DNA of 64,000 nt from Luteibacter sp. Its GTDB lineage: Bacteria; Pseudomonadota; Gammaproteobacteria; Xanthomonadales; Rhodanobacteraceae. The notes beneath the pieces were generated by a model. It was given only the letters and a program-made list of their open reading frames with translations. It was not told the DNA's origin and did no database searches. A program made the position numbers and the translations under genes. Shown here one piece after another: positions 44,089 to 52,264 of the stretch. Every line of letters begins with the position of its first letter. Position 1 is the stretch's first letter. The DNA lies in the NCBI RefSeq assembly GCF_009912395.1, contig NZ_WNDO01000004.1, positions 124,001 through 188,000 on the forward strand, given 5' to 3'.

Positions 44089-44124
44089 CCTGCTGCGCGG
44101 GATCGCGCGCAAGGGCGCTCCTAC
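44089..44124. repeat. Single, diverged REP unit
   Basis: CCTGCTGCGCGGGATCGCGC and then GCAAGGGCGCTCCTACC match the unit at 43901 with a few changes. Confidence 0.65.
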
Positions 44125-44164
44125 CGGGGGCGGTGTCGATTTGAGGTATCGAGTGCGCCGATGC

Positions 44165-44198
44165 GGGGTGTCAACACCCCGGCTTTTGAGAAGCCGGG
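44165..44198 (-). terminator. Two overlapping hairpins after the 44218 gene
   Basis: CCCGGCTT (44178-44185) pairs with AAGCCGGG (44191-44198), and GGGGTG (44165-44170) with CACCCC (44175-44180). The two share bases 44178-44180. They lie 20-50 bases past the stop on the minus strand and probably end the nSTAND operon. Confidence 0.5.
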
Positions 44199-44217
44199 AT
44201 GTCTATTGCGCTAAGAC

Positions 44218-44655
44218 TTACTCGCAGCCGCCCGGGGGCGGGTCGTTGGTCATCTGCGGGTCGCACTGGACGATGCCTGACAGGCGATCGGTGACGTTCA
44301 CGAACACCGTGATGAGGCCCTTGCGCTTGTTGCGATGCGATACCCACACGGCTGCGCCGTCTTCGGAGAATTCGGGCTCGCTCAGCTCAGTCTGGAAGTC
44401 GGTACCGTAGAGATCTTCCATGGAGAAGCGCTTGAGGTCGCAGCCGGTCAGTTCGTACCGGATGACCGTGCCGGCTTTTTCGATATGGACGCTTTCCGGA
44501 TCGAACTTGTAATGGTAGTCACCGCCGCGGGTGCTACGAAAACCCTTCGGAGCGATGTCATCTTTGATGGAGGGCACAACGGTGAGTGCCACCTTTAACA
44601 CCGGTGCATCATCGGCAGGAGTACCCGTTTCCGATTGAATCGTGGTCTCGCTCAT
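44218..44655 (-). CDS. Small protein coupled to the nSTAND1 regulator, unknown function
   Basis: The 145 residues lack a signal peptide. A beta-rich domain is suggested by ALTVVPSI, YHYKFDPESVHIEKAGTVIR and AVWVSHRNKRKGLITVFVNV. The tail SGIVQCDPQMTNDPPPGGCE is unusual, with two Cys bracketing a Pro/Gly stretch. I cannot assign a family with confidence. The start overlaps the stop of the 1,090-residue regulator by four bases, so the two proteins are made together. Confidence 0.65.
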   Translation of the reverse strand: MSETTIQSETGTPADDAPVLKVALTVVPSIKDDIAPKGFRSTRGGDYHYKFDPESVHIEKAGTVIRYELTGCDLKRFSMEDLYGTDFQTELSEPEFSEDGAAVWVSHRNKRKGLITVFVNVTDRLSGIVQCDPQMTNDPPPGGCE

Positions 44656-47600
44656 TGCATCTTTCCTTGGTTGGTGTGACTGACGAAAGTCTCGAACGCC
44701 GGGGCGCGGTATCCGGCCTGCCGCAAGCGTTCCAGGTAGGGAGCGGCCTCATCCTGGTGGCCAAGGAGTGTCGCGATCCTCACGTAAGGATCGAGAACGC
44801 GGGGGTCCGTGCTCTTTTCGGCACGTGGACGCAATTCGGTGAACGCGCGGTCCAGGTGGGTGGACGCGGTGCTGGCGTCGCCGCGCTGGCGGGCGATCTC
44901 GCCGGCGGTCATGTCGGCCAGGGCGCGCAGTACGCGGCTGGACGCGGCGGTGGCGGGGACGTCGCCGAACAGCGATAGCGCGTCGTTGGCGGCGGTGGCG
45001 GCGGGAGCGAGATCGCCCAGGCGCAGGTGGGCCATGCTTTCCCAGGTGCGGTTGACGGCCAGCAGCGTGCGCCAGTCGTTGACCTTGCCGTCCACGGCGA
45101 GCAGCTTTTGCAGCAGTTCGCCGGCGTCGGCGTAGCGACGCAGTGCGAGTGCGGCGTCGCCGGTGCCGTAGGCGAGCCAGCCTTGTTGCGAGCGGGTGAG
45201 GGCGAGGTCGCGCTGCCACTTGCGGTTGTCGGGTACGTCGCGGACAAGCTGTGCGAAGGTGGTTGCGGCCGCGGTGTAGTCGGACTCGGCTTGGGCGATC
45301 ATGCCCAGGTCGGCGCGCGCGCGGGCGAGGTGCAGGTCGGAGAGGGCGCGGCGGTAGAGCCACAGGTTGGTGGGCTCGCCGGATTCGCGCGCGGCGTGCA
45401 CGGCTTCGCGCTCCTGCACGAGGTGACCCAGCGCGTCGCGCAGCTTGCCGCGCTGTTGTTCGACGCTGGCTTCCCAGCTCATCGTGTCGGCCAGTTCCAG
45501 CCACATCTTGCGGGCGGCGGGCTGCATGCCGAGCACGCGGCGTTTCAGCGACGACGAGATGTCGAATTCGCTGGTGGCTTCTTCGGCGTTGTCCGTGCGC
45601 TGGGCGATGGAACCGAGGCAGTTGTGCGCGTAGGACAGTTCCTGCCACGCATCAGGTACGTCCGGTTCCAGTTTCGCGCGTAGCGTGGCCTGTTCCAGGT
45701 AGTTGCGCCATTCCAGTTTCGTTTCGTCGTACTTGCCGCGTCCGAAGGCGATCTGTCCGCGCCAGTAGGCGAGCTTGCCGCGTTCGGCATAGGCTTCGGT
45801 CTGGTCGGGGTGTTCCTTCACGAGGTGGGCGAGGCTGGTGTCGGCGCTCTGGAAGGCCTGGATGGCGCCGTCGCTGTCGCCGCGCGCGTAGCGGATCTCG
45901 CCGATCTCGCGCAGGGCCTTCGCCTGGCGCAGCACGGCTTCGGGGGCATCGCTCTTCCAGTCGTGGCCGCCCATGACTTGCATCGCGCGGTGGGTGACTT
46001 CGTCGAGCAGGTCGAGGCGACCTAGTGCATCGAGGCGTTCGTTCATGTCGCCGAGCATGAAGTCGAGGAGCGACTCGGCATCGGCGCGGCGGGCTTCGGC
46101 GTGGCGCTCGGCCTTGCGGGCGTTGACGGCGGCGAAGGTGGAGATCACGGCGAGCACCGCGATGGCGGCGGCCATGCCGGCCAGGGTCATCATGGCGTAG
46201 CGCGCATGGCGCAACGACAGGCGGACGAAGCGGCGCTGGTCGGCGTCGAGCGGCGGATGCGCTTCGCGCGACAGGCGTCTGGCGTCGGCGAGCAACTGGC
46301 CGCGGGGGATCAGGTGTTCACGACGCTGGCCTTCGGCGGCCCAGCGTGCGGCCATCTCGGCGATGCGCGCGCGGGCACGCAGGTCGGCGCGATGGGTCTG
46401 CACCCAGTCGGCCACGCGCGGCCAGTGGCGCAGCAGGGCTTCGTGGGCGAGGGTGAAGCAGGGTTCGTCGTCTTCCAGCAGGCTGACCAGCAGGCGGGCA
46501 TCGATCAGCTGGCGTACGGCGTGTTGTTCGTCGTCGTCGATGTCGATCCAGCGCACGGTGCGCGCGGTGACGCCGTCGCCGGCCACCGCCACCAGTCGGT
46601 GCAGCAGTCGGGGGAAGGCGCGGATGGCGCGAGCGTCGAGGCTGTCGTGGATGCGCTCGGCGCGCTGGGCGAGCGCGCCTTCCAGGCCGCCCATGGCCTC
46701 GTAGGCCGCGAAGGTCAGCGTGCCGTCGTCGTCCTTGACCTCGTACAGGGCCTGCAAGGTGTACTGGAGCAGGGGCAGGGCGGTGGCGTGGCGGCAGGCG
46801 GCTTCGAGCAACACGTCGTCGAGCATGCGCTCGCCCTGCGGGTCGCGGTCGAAGCTCAGGCCGGCGGCTCGGGTGGGCAGGCGGATGATCTGCGCCATCT
46901 CGCCGGGGCTGGGTGAGCCCAGGTCGTAGCTGCCGCCGTCGTGTTTCAAAGCGAGCAGGCCGGGGATGGCCATCAACTGCGGATAGAAGTCGTTGCGGCA
47001 GGTGCCGAGCACGATCACTCGGCCGCTGCGGGCCAGGCGGTCGAGGGCCCGAATCGCGGTGGCGACCTGGTCGGGCGGCTGGGTGACCAGGCCTTCCATC
47101 GCGTCGACCACGATCAGCAGTCGATCGTCGCGCCCGGCGGTCTCGCGTTCGATGCGGTCGATGACGAAGTCGAGGTCGTTCGCCAGCGCCTTGGCCAGGG
47201 CATGGCGCTCGCTGTCCACGAAGACCGGGCGGCCACCCGGCGTCCAGCGGCACAGGGCGCCGGCCAGGGTTTCGATGAGCGGGGAGGTGGGCGTGCGGGC
47301 CACGAACGAGGTCCAGGCCGAGACCCGCAGGCCGTCGTGGCCGGCTTCGCCGAGCAGGCTCGGCACGATGCCGGCCTGGACCAGCGAGGACTTGCCGCAT
47401 CCGCTCGGTCCGGCCACCAGCACGAAGGCGCAGCCGTCGGCGTCGCTGCGGCGGATCGCGCGCAGCAGTTCCGCCGTGGCGCGGGCCCGGCCGAAGAAGA
47501 CGTCGCTGTCCTCGCTGCCGAAGGCGAGCAGGCCGCGGAAGGGCGAGCCGTCGTTCCAACTGCGTCGGCCGACGGTGGCGCGCTCGCGGGCGTCGGCGAA

Positions 47601-47924
47601 GGCGACCTTCGCCACCACCTGGTAGCCGCGCTTGCGGACCGTGGCGATGTAGCGGGGGGAGCGGGCGTCGTCCTGGAGCGCCTTGCGCAGCAGGGCCACG
47701 GTCTTGTGGACCGGATTGTCGCCATAGAAGGTGCCCCGCCAGCAGGCCGCCAGCAGTTGTTCGGTGCTCACCACCTCCCCGCCGGTGCCGGCCAGGTAGG
47801 TGAGCACGTCGATCAGTTTCGGCTCGAGGACGAGTCGCTCATCCTGCCGCTCGATGGTTCGCTGGGCCGGTCGCACGGTCCAGTCGCCGAAGCTGAAGAA
47901 CGTCGGATCGTCGCTGCTCTGCAT
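44652..47924 (-). CDS. CadC-like transmembrane regulator with nSTAND1 NTPase and TPR region
   Basis: The ATG at 47924 (GGAAGGGG upstream) gives 1,090 residues. Order: winged helix of OmpR/CadC type (about 10-107, LVLEPKLIDVLTYLAGTGGE); nSTAND1 NTPase from about 118 (PFRGLLAFGSEDSDVFFGR) with Walker A GPSGCGKSS (162-170, Lys168) and Walker B LLIVVDAME (Asp264); helical lid with HEALLRHWPR (about 484-493); a single membrane helix at about 567-590; then nearly 500 residues of TPR-like repeats. With CadC topology the repeats would face the periplasm and the DNA-binding and NTPase parts the cytoplasm. This suggests a membrane one-component sensor that oligomerises through a STAND switch. Confidence 0.85.
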   Translation of the reverse strand: MQSSDDPTFFSFGDWTVRPAQRTIERQDERLVLEPKLIDVLTYLAGTGGEVVSTEQLLAACWRGTFYGDNPVHKTVALLRKALQDDARSPRYIATVRKRGYQVVAKVAFADARERATVGRRSWNDGSPFRGLLAFGSEDSDVFFGRARATAELLRAIRRSDADGCAFVLVAGPSGCGKSSLVQAGIVPSLLGEAGHDGLRVSAWTSFVARTPTSPLIETLAGALCRWTPGGRPVFVDSERHALAKALANDLDFVIDRIERETAGRDDRLLIVVDAMEGLVTQPPDQVATAIRALDRLARSGRVIVLGTCRNDFYPQLMAIPGLLALKHDGGSYDLGSPSPGEMAQIIRLPTRAAGLSFDRDPQGERMLDDVLLEAACRHATALPLLQYTLQALYEVKDDDGTLTFAAYEAMGGLEGALAQRAERIHDSLDARAIRAFPRLLHRLVAVAGDGVTARTVRWIDIDDDEQHAVRQLIDARLLVSLLEDDEPCFTLAHEALLRHWPRVADWVQTHRADLRARARIAEMAARWAAEGQRREHLIPRGQLLADARRLSREAHPPLDADQRRFVRLSLRHARYAMMTLAGMAAAIAVLAVISTFAAVNARKAERHAEARRADAESLLDFMLGDMNERLDALGRLDLLDEVTHRAMQVMGGHDWKSDAPEAVLRQAKALREIGEIRYARGDSDGAIQAFQSADTSLAHLVKEHPDQTEAYAERGKLAYWRGQIAFGRGKYDETKLEWRNYLEQATLRAKLEPDVPDAWQELSYAHNCLGSIAQRTDNAEEATSEFDISSSLKRRVLGMQPAARKMWLELADTMSWEASVEQQRGKLRDALGHLVQEREAVHAARESGEPTNLWLYRRALSDLHLARARADLGMIAQAESDYTAAATTFAQLVRDVPDNRKWQRDLALTRSQQGWLAYGTGDAALALRRYADAGELLQKLLAVDGKVNDWRTLLAVNRTWESMAHLRLGDLAPAATAANDALSLFGDVPATAASSRVLRALADMTAGEIARQRGDASTASTHLDRAFTELRPRAEKSTDPRVLDPYVRIATLLGHQDEAAPYLERLRQAGYRAPAFETFVSHTNQGKMQ

Positions 47925-47980
47925 GTTTCCCCTTCCGTGGCGCCCGTCAGGAGGCGCAACGTAAGTCCCCGTGTTTAAAG

Positions 47981-48002
47981 GGTTTCGTAAACCGTAAGGT
48001 TT
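47981..48002. promoter_or_regulatory. Candidate operator before the nSTAND1 regulator
   Basis: GGTTT (47981-47985), AAACC (47989-47993) and GGTTT (47998-48002) form two interlocking inverted repeats, 57 bases upstream of the regulator start and between two divergent genes. A winged-helix autoregulatory site is possible. Confidence 0.3.
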
Positions 48003-48158
48003 CCGGAAGGACGCAAGAGGGTACTCCCCGCGAGGGTGTGCCCACCGCTGCTTCCCATGGATTCCCCCCATGCATGGTTTCCCGCTTTCCGGTCACCACG
48101 CCTCTCGCATTCTGTCACACGCCTCCGGCGCTTGCCGGGTGTCGAAAGGGGTGTCGGC

Positions 48159-48734
48159 GTGACGCTCCCGATCACCGTCCTGCTCGCCGACGAGCATGAG
48201 GCCGTCCGCGACAGCCTCGCGACCCTGCTCTCGTCGACCCCTGGCTTCCAGGTGGTCGGCGCCACCGACGACGGCCTCGAGGCTGTCCGCATGGCGATGG
48301 CCACCCGGCCCTCCCTGATGGTTTTCGACAGCTCGATGCGGGGCTTGAGCGGTTTGCATGCCGCTCGCCGGATCGCGGGGCTGTGTCCGGAGACCCGGCT
48401 GCTCTGCCTGACCGCCCAGGAAGAGGCGAGCAGCATCCGTTCGGTGTTCGACGCCGGCGCCCATGGCTTCGCCCGCAAGCGCGATGGCTACGAGGTGCTG
48501 ATGGAGGCCATCGAGGCAGTGATGCGCACCGGTTACTACGTCAGCGCGGAGGTCGCGGCCTTCCTGCTGCATGGCAAGCGCTGGCAGCGGCTGGCTCCGA
48601 TCGCGGGCCGCCATGCGCCGGACCTGCTGCCGGACCTCGACGCGCTGCGGATGGCGCCGCCCCCCGTCGTGAGCCGCTACCCGCGGCCGATGCCGCGGCC
48701 CGGCCTGCGCGAGCCCTGCGCCTTCGACGCCTGA
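48159..48734 (+). CDS. Receiver-domain response regulator without output domain
   Basis: The GTG at 48159 (AAGGGG upstream) gives 191 residues. The receiver is complete: acidic pair Asp11/Glu12, phospho-acceptor Asp57 (MVFDSSMRG), Thr85 and Lys107. It resembles the NarL group, yet after residue 120 only a short Arg/Pro-rich tail follows, with no LuxR-type helix-turn-helix. No histidine kinase is nearby. It is divergent from the nSTAND1 gene and precedes the muramidase gene by 45 bases. Confidence 0.82.
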   Translation: MTLPITVLLADEHEAVRDSLATLLSSTPGFQVVGATDDGLEAVRMAMATRPSLMVFDSSMRGLSGLHAARRIAGLCPETRLLCLTAQEEASSIRSVFDAGAHGFARKRDGYEVLMEAIEAVMRTGYYVSAEVAAFLLHGKRWQRLAPIAGRHAPDLLPDLDALRMAPPPVVSRYPRPMPRPGLREPCAFDA

Positions 48735-48778
48735 TTCCCTTTTTTTCGTTCCACCGTCACGTCTTACCGGAGAGACCC

Positions 48779-49333
48779 ATGGCCGATTTCCAGCGCTTCC
48801 TGCCAACCCTGCTTCGCTTCGAGGGTGGCTATTTCAATGACATCACCGGCCCGGGGATCATGTACAAGGGCATCACCCTGGCCACCTTCCAGCATTGCGC
48901 CGAGCGCCTGCTGGGCATCGAGCCGACCCTGCACGCCCTGCTGGCCCTGACCGACGAGCAGGCCGGCACCATCTACAAGGCGCTCCACTGGGATGTGGTG
49001 GGCGGCGACCACATGACCTTCCAGCCCGTGGCGAACATCGTCTCGGACTTCCACGTGAGTTCGGGCGAGGCGGCCACCCGCCTGCTGCAACGGGTGCTCA
49101 ATGCCCTGGGGTCATCGCTGAACGTGGACGGCCGGGTGGGGCCGGTCACGCTGGCCGCCCTGCATGGGGCCGACCAGTACGCGGTGTATACCCGCTACAA
49201 GCACGCCCGCGGCGAGTACTACCGGGAGCTGGTGAGGTCGCGGCCCGTGCTGGCGCGCTACCTCCACGGTTGGCTGGAGCGGGTGGCGGCCTTCCCGGAC
49301 TTTCCCGCGGTCGAGCGAGCGCGGGAGCACTGA
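48779..49333 (+). CDS. GH108-like muramidase (secretion-activator/endolysin family)
   Basis: The ATG at 48779 (GGAGAG upstream) gives 184 residues with no signal peptide. FLPTLLRFEGGYFND supplies the catalytic Glu in the EGGY motif of GH108, followed by YKGITLATF. The second domain with VDGRVGPVTLAALHG is the family's peptidoglycan-binding-like helix bundle. Such enzymes are typical of phage endolysins and need a holin or secretion system. The two small genes downstream are in the same run. Confidence 0.82.
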   Translation: MADFQRFLPTLLRFEGGYFNDITGPGIMYKGITLATFQHCAERLLGIEPTLHALLALTDEQAGTIYKALHWDVVGGDHMTFQPVANIVSDFHVSSGEAATRLLQRVLNALGSSLNVDGRVGPVTLAALHGADQYAVYTRYKHARGEYYRELVRSRPVLARYLHGWLERVAAFPDFPAVERAREH

Positions 49334-49335
49334 CC

Positions 49336-49722
49336 ATGATCGAGTGTGCCCTGGACACCTTATTATATACGTTGCGCGATGCCGTGGAAAAGGCGGCGGA
49401 CGAAGGCAGCGTCCGCGTGGACCTGCCGGGCGGCACGTCGCCGGCCGAACCGTTGACCATGCCGCTGTCCACCTTCCGCGACCACCGTCAACCGGATATG
49501 ACGCTGCTCTCGCTGGAGTTCGATTGTTTCCTGCGCATGCGCCGCCTGCGTGGCCAGGCGCTGCCGGAACTGATCCTCAACCTGGGCAAGCCGCGCTGGC
49601 GCTGGTTCACCCGCAGCCGCCCGCACCGCATGCGCATTTCCTACCGCGCCGTCGATGGCTGGCGCCCCCGGGTCGAGCTCGATGGCCGACCGTTGCCCCT
49701 GAACTATGCCGGAGAGGAGTGA
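49336..49722 (+). CDS. Small protein of unknown function after the muramidase
   Basis: The ATG at 49336 lies two bases past the muramidase stop. The 128 residues are soluble, with an Asp/Glu-rich first half and an Arg/Trp-rich second (LGKPRWRWFTRSRPHRMRIS). No family recognised. The tight spacing suggests co-expression with the muramidase, possibly as an inhibitor or immunity partner. Confidence 0.55.
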   Translation: MIECALDTLLYTLRDAVEKAADEGSVRVDLPGGTSPAEPLTMPLSTFRDHRQPDMTLLSLEFDCFLRMRRLRGQALPELILNLGKPRWRWFTRSRPHRMRISYRAVDGWRPRVELDGRPLPLNYAGEE

Positions 49723-49726
49723 ACCC

Positions 49727-49897
49727 ATGGAACGTCACGTGCAGATCAAGCGAATCCGGATACCGGTCGAATGGCAGGCGATTGTCCTGGCGGATGTGGG
49801 CGGCAGGCGGTTAGCGTCCCGATGGCCACATGCCAGGATGGCGGCACTGGGACTGATGCTGGTGGCGACCGGAGCGTGCCTGCTTCCGGGGTTCTGA
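49727..49897 (+). CDS. Small single-pass membrane protein, possibly holin-like
   Basis: The ATG at 49727 follows GGAGAGGAG, which overlaps the upstream stop. The 56 residues have a charged N-terminal half and one hydrophobic helix near the C-terminus (MAALGLMLVATGACLLPGF). Position after a muramidase gene would suit a holin or spanin-like role, but nothing proves it. Confidence 0.5.
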   Translation: MERHVQIKRIRIPVEWQAIVLADVGGRRLASRWPHARMAALGLMLVATGACLLPGF

Positions 49898-49925
49898 TCC
49901 GGTGATGCAAGCACGCCTGGCGGGG

Positions 49926-50981
49926 CTAGGCGTGTCCGCCACCAATCAACTGCCCGTGAACGTCGTATCGCATGCCGTCGACGCCAAGATACTGCGGACT
50001 GAAGGCATGGCGGATGGAGCGCATCGGAATCAGCGCAAGCAGGGCGACCCAGGCAGATGCGCCTGCCATGCGGTATGACCACAGGCGGGGCGTCAGCTTC
50101 TGCGTCCAGATGAGCCAGGACGAGATAGCCAGGGCAAGGAGGATCTCGGTCGGAATCAACGAGGGATCGCGTGTGTCCAACGATGTCGCGCTCAGGAAGA
50201 GCGCCGAGATCATGCCGCTCACCGCGGTGCCATGCCAGCCGTACCGAACGCTCAGCACGACAACGGGGAAGACGAGCGCCGTACGGAAGTACGTCAGACC
50301 CTGCCATTCGACGAGATAGTTCGCGGCAAGGACCATGGCCAGCGCGATGGGTAACTGGAACACGAGCACGTCGCGAAAGAGGGAGCCTCTCATCAATGCG
50401 CTCCAGGTCAGTGGGACCTTCTGGCTAAGGAGCCGCTCGCGAATGGCCAATACGCATGGAGTGATGGCCAGTGCACCGAGGTAGGCACCGAGCACCCATT
50501 CGAAGATGACCCTTCCCGTGAGGAGCATGTTGGGCGAACCGTCCTGCATCGATAGCGCGGACATGGCGATGCTGCCTCTTAGTGTCAACGCCAGGGCGAA
50601 GAGCAGCGAGGCGACGAGCAGGGCTGACGTATTGATCTGCCCATCTCGGCGGAAGAGGGGCATGCGTTGCTGCATGAGGACGATCAGCGGCATGCAGAAG
50701 ATCATGTGGGGGATGAGTACGGCCGTTTCCCATTCGATGCCGTAGAGCGCGGCCTTCGGCAACGTGGTGGTGGCGATATCGATCAGCTCGCCGATGGCGA
50801 GGGCCGCCCAGAATCGCCGGGGAACCAGCAGCAGGCAGGTCAGGCGAAGACCGGTGGTGAGGATCCAGTAGTTCGTACCGAACGAAGAAAGGATCTCATA
50901 GGTGCCCGCATAGGCAGCCATGACCGCCACATGATGCCACCATGGCGTTAGCAGCGTTTTGTCCAGGGATGTGTCGGTCAC
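49926..50981 (-). CDS. MASE1-like integral membrane protein, tandem copy 1
   Basis: The GTG at 50981 (AGGAACC upstream) gives 351 residues, the same length as the neighbouring paralogue, and aligns with its start (LLTPWWHHVAVMAAY). About eight to ten membrane segments fill the protein (for example GLRLTCLLLVPRRFWAALAI). The pattern resembles MASE1 sensory membrane domains, but no GGDEF, kinase or other output domain follows. Function unknown. Confidence 0.7.
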   Translation of the reverse strand: MTDTSLDKTLLTPWWHHVAVMAAYAGTYEILSSFGTNYWILTTGLRLTCLLLVPRRFWAALAIGELIDIATTTLPKAALYGIEWETAVLIPHMIFCMPLIVLMQQRMPLFRRDGQINTSALLVASLLFALALTLRGSIAMSALSMQDGSPNMLLTGRVIFEWVLGAYLGALAITPCVLAIRERLLSQKVPLTWSALMRGSLFRDVLVFQLPIALAMVLAANYLVEWQGLTYFRTALVFPVVVLSVRYGWHGTAVSGMISALFLSATSLDTRDPSLIPTEILLALAISSWLIWTQKLTPRLWSYRMAGASAWVALLALIPMRSIRHAFSPQYLGVDGMRYDVHGQLIGGGHA

Positions 50982-51013
50982 ATGAGGTTCCTGCAATCGT
51001 ACAGTCTGGGTAT

Positions 51014-52069
51014 TCAGCCAGCGGCGCTTGCGATCATTCGGCCATCGGCGCCATACAGTGTGCCATCCAGCCCCCTGTAGCGGGGGCTGAGCGCGTATCG
51101 GATCGATTGCACGGGCACGAGCGACATGAGGCTGGCCCACGCCGACGTGGGAATCGATCCGGGCGGTAGTGACTTGGGGGTGCCTCTTTGCGCCAACAGA
51201 AGCCAGAAGGAAATGGTAAGTGCCAACGTGGCCTGGGTCGGAAACAGGGAAGGGTCCCGGTGATCCAGTGCCGTCGCGGTAAGGAAGAACGATGCGACCA
51301 TGCCGCCGACCGCTGCGCCATGCCAGCCATGGCGAAGGCCGAGCATGACGACGGGAACGATCATCAAGGCACGGAACCAGGCCAGGTTCGTTCCTCCGAT
51401 CAGGAAAGTGGCCGCCAGGAACAGGCCGGCAACGATGGGTAATTCGAACATCAGTACATCGCGGAAAAGCGAACGCTTCATGAGTTCATGCCACGATAAA
51501 GGTTGGGTCCGTCGTAGCAATCGCTCCCGGACCGCCAGAACGAAAGGTGTGATCGTGAGGGAGCCCAGGTACGATCCAAAAGTCATTTGACCTGTGCTGT
51601 TCCAGCTCACCCCCCTGAACGATGAACCATCCTGCATCACGACGGCAAGGAAGGTCAGGTCCGTTCTGAGCGCGCTCAATAGCGCGCACAAGGATGTCGC
51701 GATGAGAAGCGGAACGGGTCTGATATACCCATACTGATCGAAGACGGAAACATGGTTCTGCATGAAAAAGACCAAGGGAATGCAGTACAGCATCGGGGGG
51801 ATGAGCACGGCCGTCAGCCACGTCGTTCCAAAGGCGGACACACAGGGGATCGTTATGACGGCGATCGACAGGATTTCGCCTACGATGATGGCGCCCCAGA
51901 AGCGTCTGGAGACAAGCAGAAGGCAGCTCAGTCGCAATCCGGCCGTGAGTACCGAGGTCCTGTAGGACATTCCGCTGAGGATCTGATCAGTCATCACGTA
52001 GGCGGCCATGACACAAAGGTGCTGCCACCATGGCGTCAGCAGGGTGCGGTCCACGTGTTGATCGATCAA
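51014..52069 (-). CDS. MASE1-like integral membrane protein, tandem copy 2
   Basis: The 351 residues match copy 1 through the full length (LLTPWWQHLCVMAAYVMTDQ; SRRFWGAIIVGEI; SLFRDVLMFELPIVAG). Same membrane layout and no output domain. It lies 32 bases before copy 1 in the same direction. The duplication is old enough for clear divergence. Confidence 0.7.
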   Translation of the reverse strand: MIDQHVDRTLLTPWWQHLCVMAAYVMTDQILSGMSYRTSVLTAGLRLSCLLLVSRRFWGAIIVGEILSIAVITIPCVSAFGTTWLTAVLIPPMLYCIPLVFFMQNHVSVFDQYGYIRPVPLLIATSLCALLSALRTDLTFLAVVMQDGSSFRGVSWNSTGQMTFGSYLGSLTITPFVLAVRERLLRRTQPLSWHELMKRSLFRDVLMFELPIVAGLFLAATFLIGGTNLAWFRALMIVPVVMLGLRHGWHGAAVGGMVASFFLTATALDHRDPSLFPTQATLALTISFWLLLAQRGTPKSLPPGSIPTSAWASLMSLVPVQSIRYALSPRYRGLDGTLYGADGRMIASAAG

Positions 52070-52095
52070 GGGTACGACTCCGTGTGGTTTGGGTT

Positions 52096-52230
52096 GTGCA
52101 TTGATCGCGACCAGAGGATGGGTCTGAGGGGCGCCTTGAGCCTTACGGAAATGGCCATTGCCATGAGGGTTTCCATCGGAATCAATAAAGGATCGTTCTC
52201 GTCCAGCGAACGGGTACTCCGAGCGAGTAA
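52096..52230 (-). pseudogene. Relic of a third MASE1-like copy
   Basis: In the frame covering 52066-52335, residues 36-80 read ARSTRSLDENDPLLIPMETL and then MAMAIS...RPILWSRSM. This matches a segment near the C-terminus of copy 1 (SATSLDTRDPSLIPTEILLA...PRLWSYRM). The rest of the protein is gone, and the frame runs into the start of copy 2. It is a decayed third paralogue upstream of the pair. Confidence 0.55.
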
Positions 52231-52264
52231 TTGCCGATTTTGAGCATTGATGTGACGCCCCGAC

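Larger units (their letters stand above)
43409..44217. other. 809-base region with few or no genes
   Basis: Apart from the possible small peptide at 43588-43677, the hairpin at 43707-43740 and two REP units, I see no supported gene. Longer frames overlap the REP units and lack ribosome sites. Confidence 0.5.

Noticed and set aside
48779-49897. Prophage remnant
   Set aside because: Only an endolysin-like gene and two small genes are present; no integrase, capsid, tail, terminase or attachment sites were seen.
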